A stretch of 5,105 nt of DNA from Actinomycetes bacterium (lineage in GTDB: Bacteria > Actinomycetota > Acidimicrobiia > Acidimicrobiales > RAAP-2). A program made the translations under genes and the position numbers. The notes beneath the pieces were generated by a model that saw nothing but the letters and a program-made list of their open reading frames with translations, did no database searches and was not told the DNA's origin. The stretch covers positions 1 to 5,105 of the forward strand of contig JAJYMD010000478.1 of NCBI GenBank assembly GCA_021787255.1, written 5' to 3'. Position 1 is the stretch's first letter; each line of letters begins with the position of its first letter. Below are positions 4,432-5,105 of this stretch, piece after piece.

Positions 4432-5105
4432 ATGTCGTCGTCTGCGAGGAAGCCGTCGCCGCCGGTCGCGACCGGGTTCGACCCGCTGCCCGAGGAGGCG
4501 TACGCCGCCGCGCTCGCGTCGGTGCCTGGGATCGGTCCGAGGACGCTGCGTGCGCTCCTTGCAGACCGGACTCCCCGCGGCGCATGGGAGGCGCTCGTGA
4601 CCGGGAGCGTGCGCCTTGCGGTCTTCCGCCAGGCGGCGCCGGCGCTCGGCCAGGCGCGCAGGCTCGACGTCGAAGCCATCTGGCGCGCCCATCTGGATGC
4701 CGGCGTCGGCGTCCGGATGCTCGGGCGTCCGGGCTACCCGGCCGTGCTCGCGGCCGACCCCGAAGCCCCTGCCGTGCTCTTCTCGCTCGGAGATCCCCGG
4801 GTGCTCGACAGGGCTGCGCGGGTGGCGATCGTGGGCACGCGCTCGGCCACCCGCTACGGGCTCGGCGTCGCGGCGGAGCTGGGCGCGGACCTGGCCGCCG
4901 CAGGCGTCGTGGTCCTCTCGGGTCTCGCGCTCGGCATCGACGGCGCCGCGCACGAGGGGGCGGTCGCCGCATGGAGGGCCTCGTCCGAGGAGCGTGCCGT
5001 CGCGGCGAACGCGTCGTCCCAGGCTTCTGGCGCGGTCTCGCACGCCGGTCGACGTGCCGCGCCGCCCGTCGGAGTCGTCGCCGGCAGCGTCGGCGACGCT
5101 GCCGG
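4432..5105 (+). CDS. dprA: DprA/Smf DNA-processing protein (5' part, runs off the window)
   Basis: The frame opens at ATG 4432 and stays open to the last base (224 complete codons). DprA binds single-stranded DNA, protects it and loads RecA during natural transformation. Residues 17-70 contain a helix-hairpin-helix-like segment, YAAALASVPGIGPRTLRALL (24-43). Then comes the pre-Rossmann region LGRPGYPAVLAADPEAPAVL (97-116) and LFSLGDP. The Rossmann core has VAIVGTRSATRYG (131-143) and SGLALGIDGAAHEGA (163-177), the classic DprA GTR and SGxAxGID signatures. Residues 181-211 are an Ala/Ser-rich, low-complexity insertion where most DprAs have only a couple of glycines. The next strand, PVGVVAG, is present, but the expected G-V-D-x-x-YP motif reads SVGDAAG and falls in a terminal inverted repeat. 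The start is favoured because a later GTG (4522) would remove part of the N-terminal domain; its Shine-Dalgarno is weak. The C-terminal half is not in the window. Confidence 0.9.
   Translation, partial: MSSSARKPSPPVATGFDPLPEEAYAAALASVPGIGPRTLRALLADRTPRGAWEALVTGSVRLAVFRQAAPALGQARRLDVEAIWRAHLDAGVGVRMLGRPGYPAVLAADPEAPAVLFSLGDPRVLDRAARVAIVGTRSATRYGLGVAAELGADLAAAGVVVLSGLALGIDGAAHEGAVAAWRASSEERAVAANASSQASGAVSHAGRRAAPPVGVVAGSVGDAA
5081..5105. repeat. Perfect 25-nt inverted repeat at the window end
   Basis: CCGGCAGCGTC (5081-5091) is followed by a 3-nt spacer GGC and then its exact reverse complement GACGCTGCCGG (5095-5105), giving an 11-bp stem. The second arm ends on the final base of the window, so the repeat may continue beyond it. 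It lies inside dprA, directly after the PVGVVAG strand. It may be a genuine coding hairpin, part of the low-complexity insertion, or a fold-back at a sequence or contig end. Confidence 0.85.

Overview
This is a GC-rich chromosomal fragment (roughly 70% G+C by eye). Codons end mostly in G or C, GTG starts are common, and long antisense open frames occur as by-products of the base composition. Together with the gene set (a four-cysteine ComM, DprA, and an SPFH protein with a possible NfeD upstream), this suggests a high-GC actinobacterium, perhaps of the Acidimicrobiia type. The class assignment is inference, not something the sequence proves.

Layout, left to right. (1) The last 17 codons of an upstream + strand gene, possibly NfeD, end inside an array of five 11-bp direct repeats (47-101). 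(2) An SPFH/band-7 membrane protein (173-1189, +) has an N-terminal membrane anchor and a very regular hendecad coiled coil. (3) A 114-bp gap holds a perfect 16-bp palindrome and a hairpin. (4) comM/yifB (1304-2920, +) encodes a complete AAA+ Mg-chelatase-like protein. (5) A NylA-type amidase-signature hydrolase (2938-4374, -) converges on comM across 17 bp. (6) A 57-bp divergent gap separates it from (7) the 5' part of dprA (4432 to the window end, +), which runs off the edge.

How the genes fit together. ComM (branch-migration helicase) and DprA (RecA loader) both process incoming single-stranded DNA in natural transformation, and they are often direct neighbours in bacteria. Here an oppositely oriented amidase lies between them, so dprA cannot be cotranscribed with comM by simple read-through. 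The SPFH gene, with the probable NfeD, looks like a separate membrane-microdomain unit.

The signals most worth a second look are: the 11-bp repeat array, whose unit resembles the Streptomyces PhoP (PHO box) direct-repeat unit; an unusual low-complexity insertion in DprA; and a perfect 25-nt inverted repeat at the very last bases, where a conserved DprA motif should appear. I found no convincing undescribed defence or mobile system, no tRNA or rRNA, no insertion sequence and no CRISPR array.
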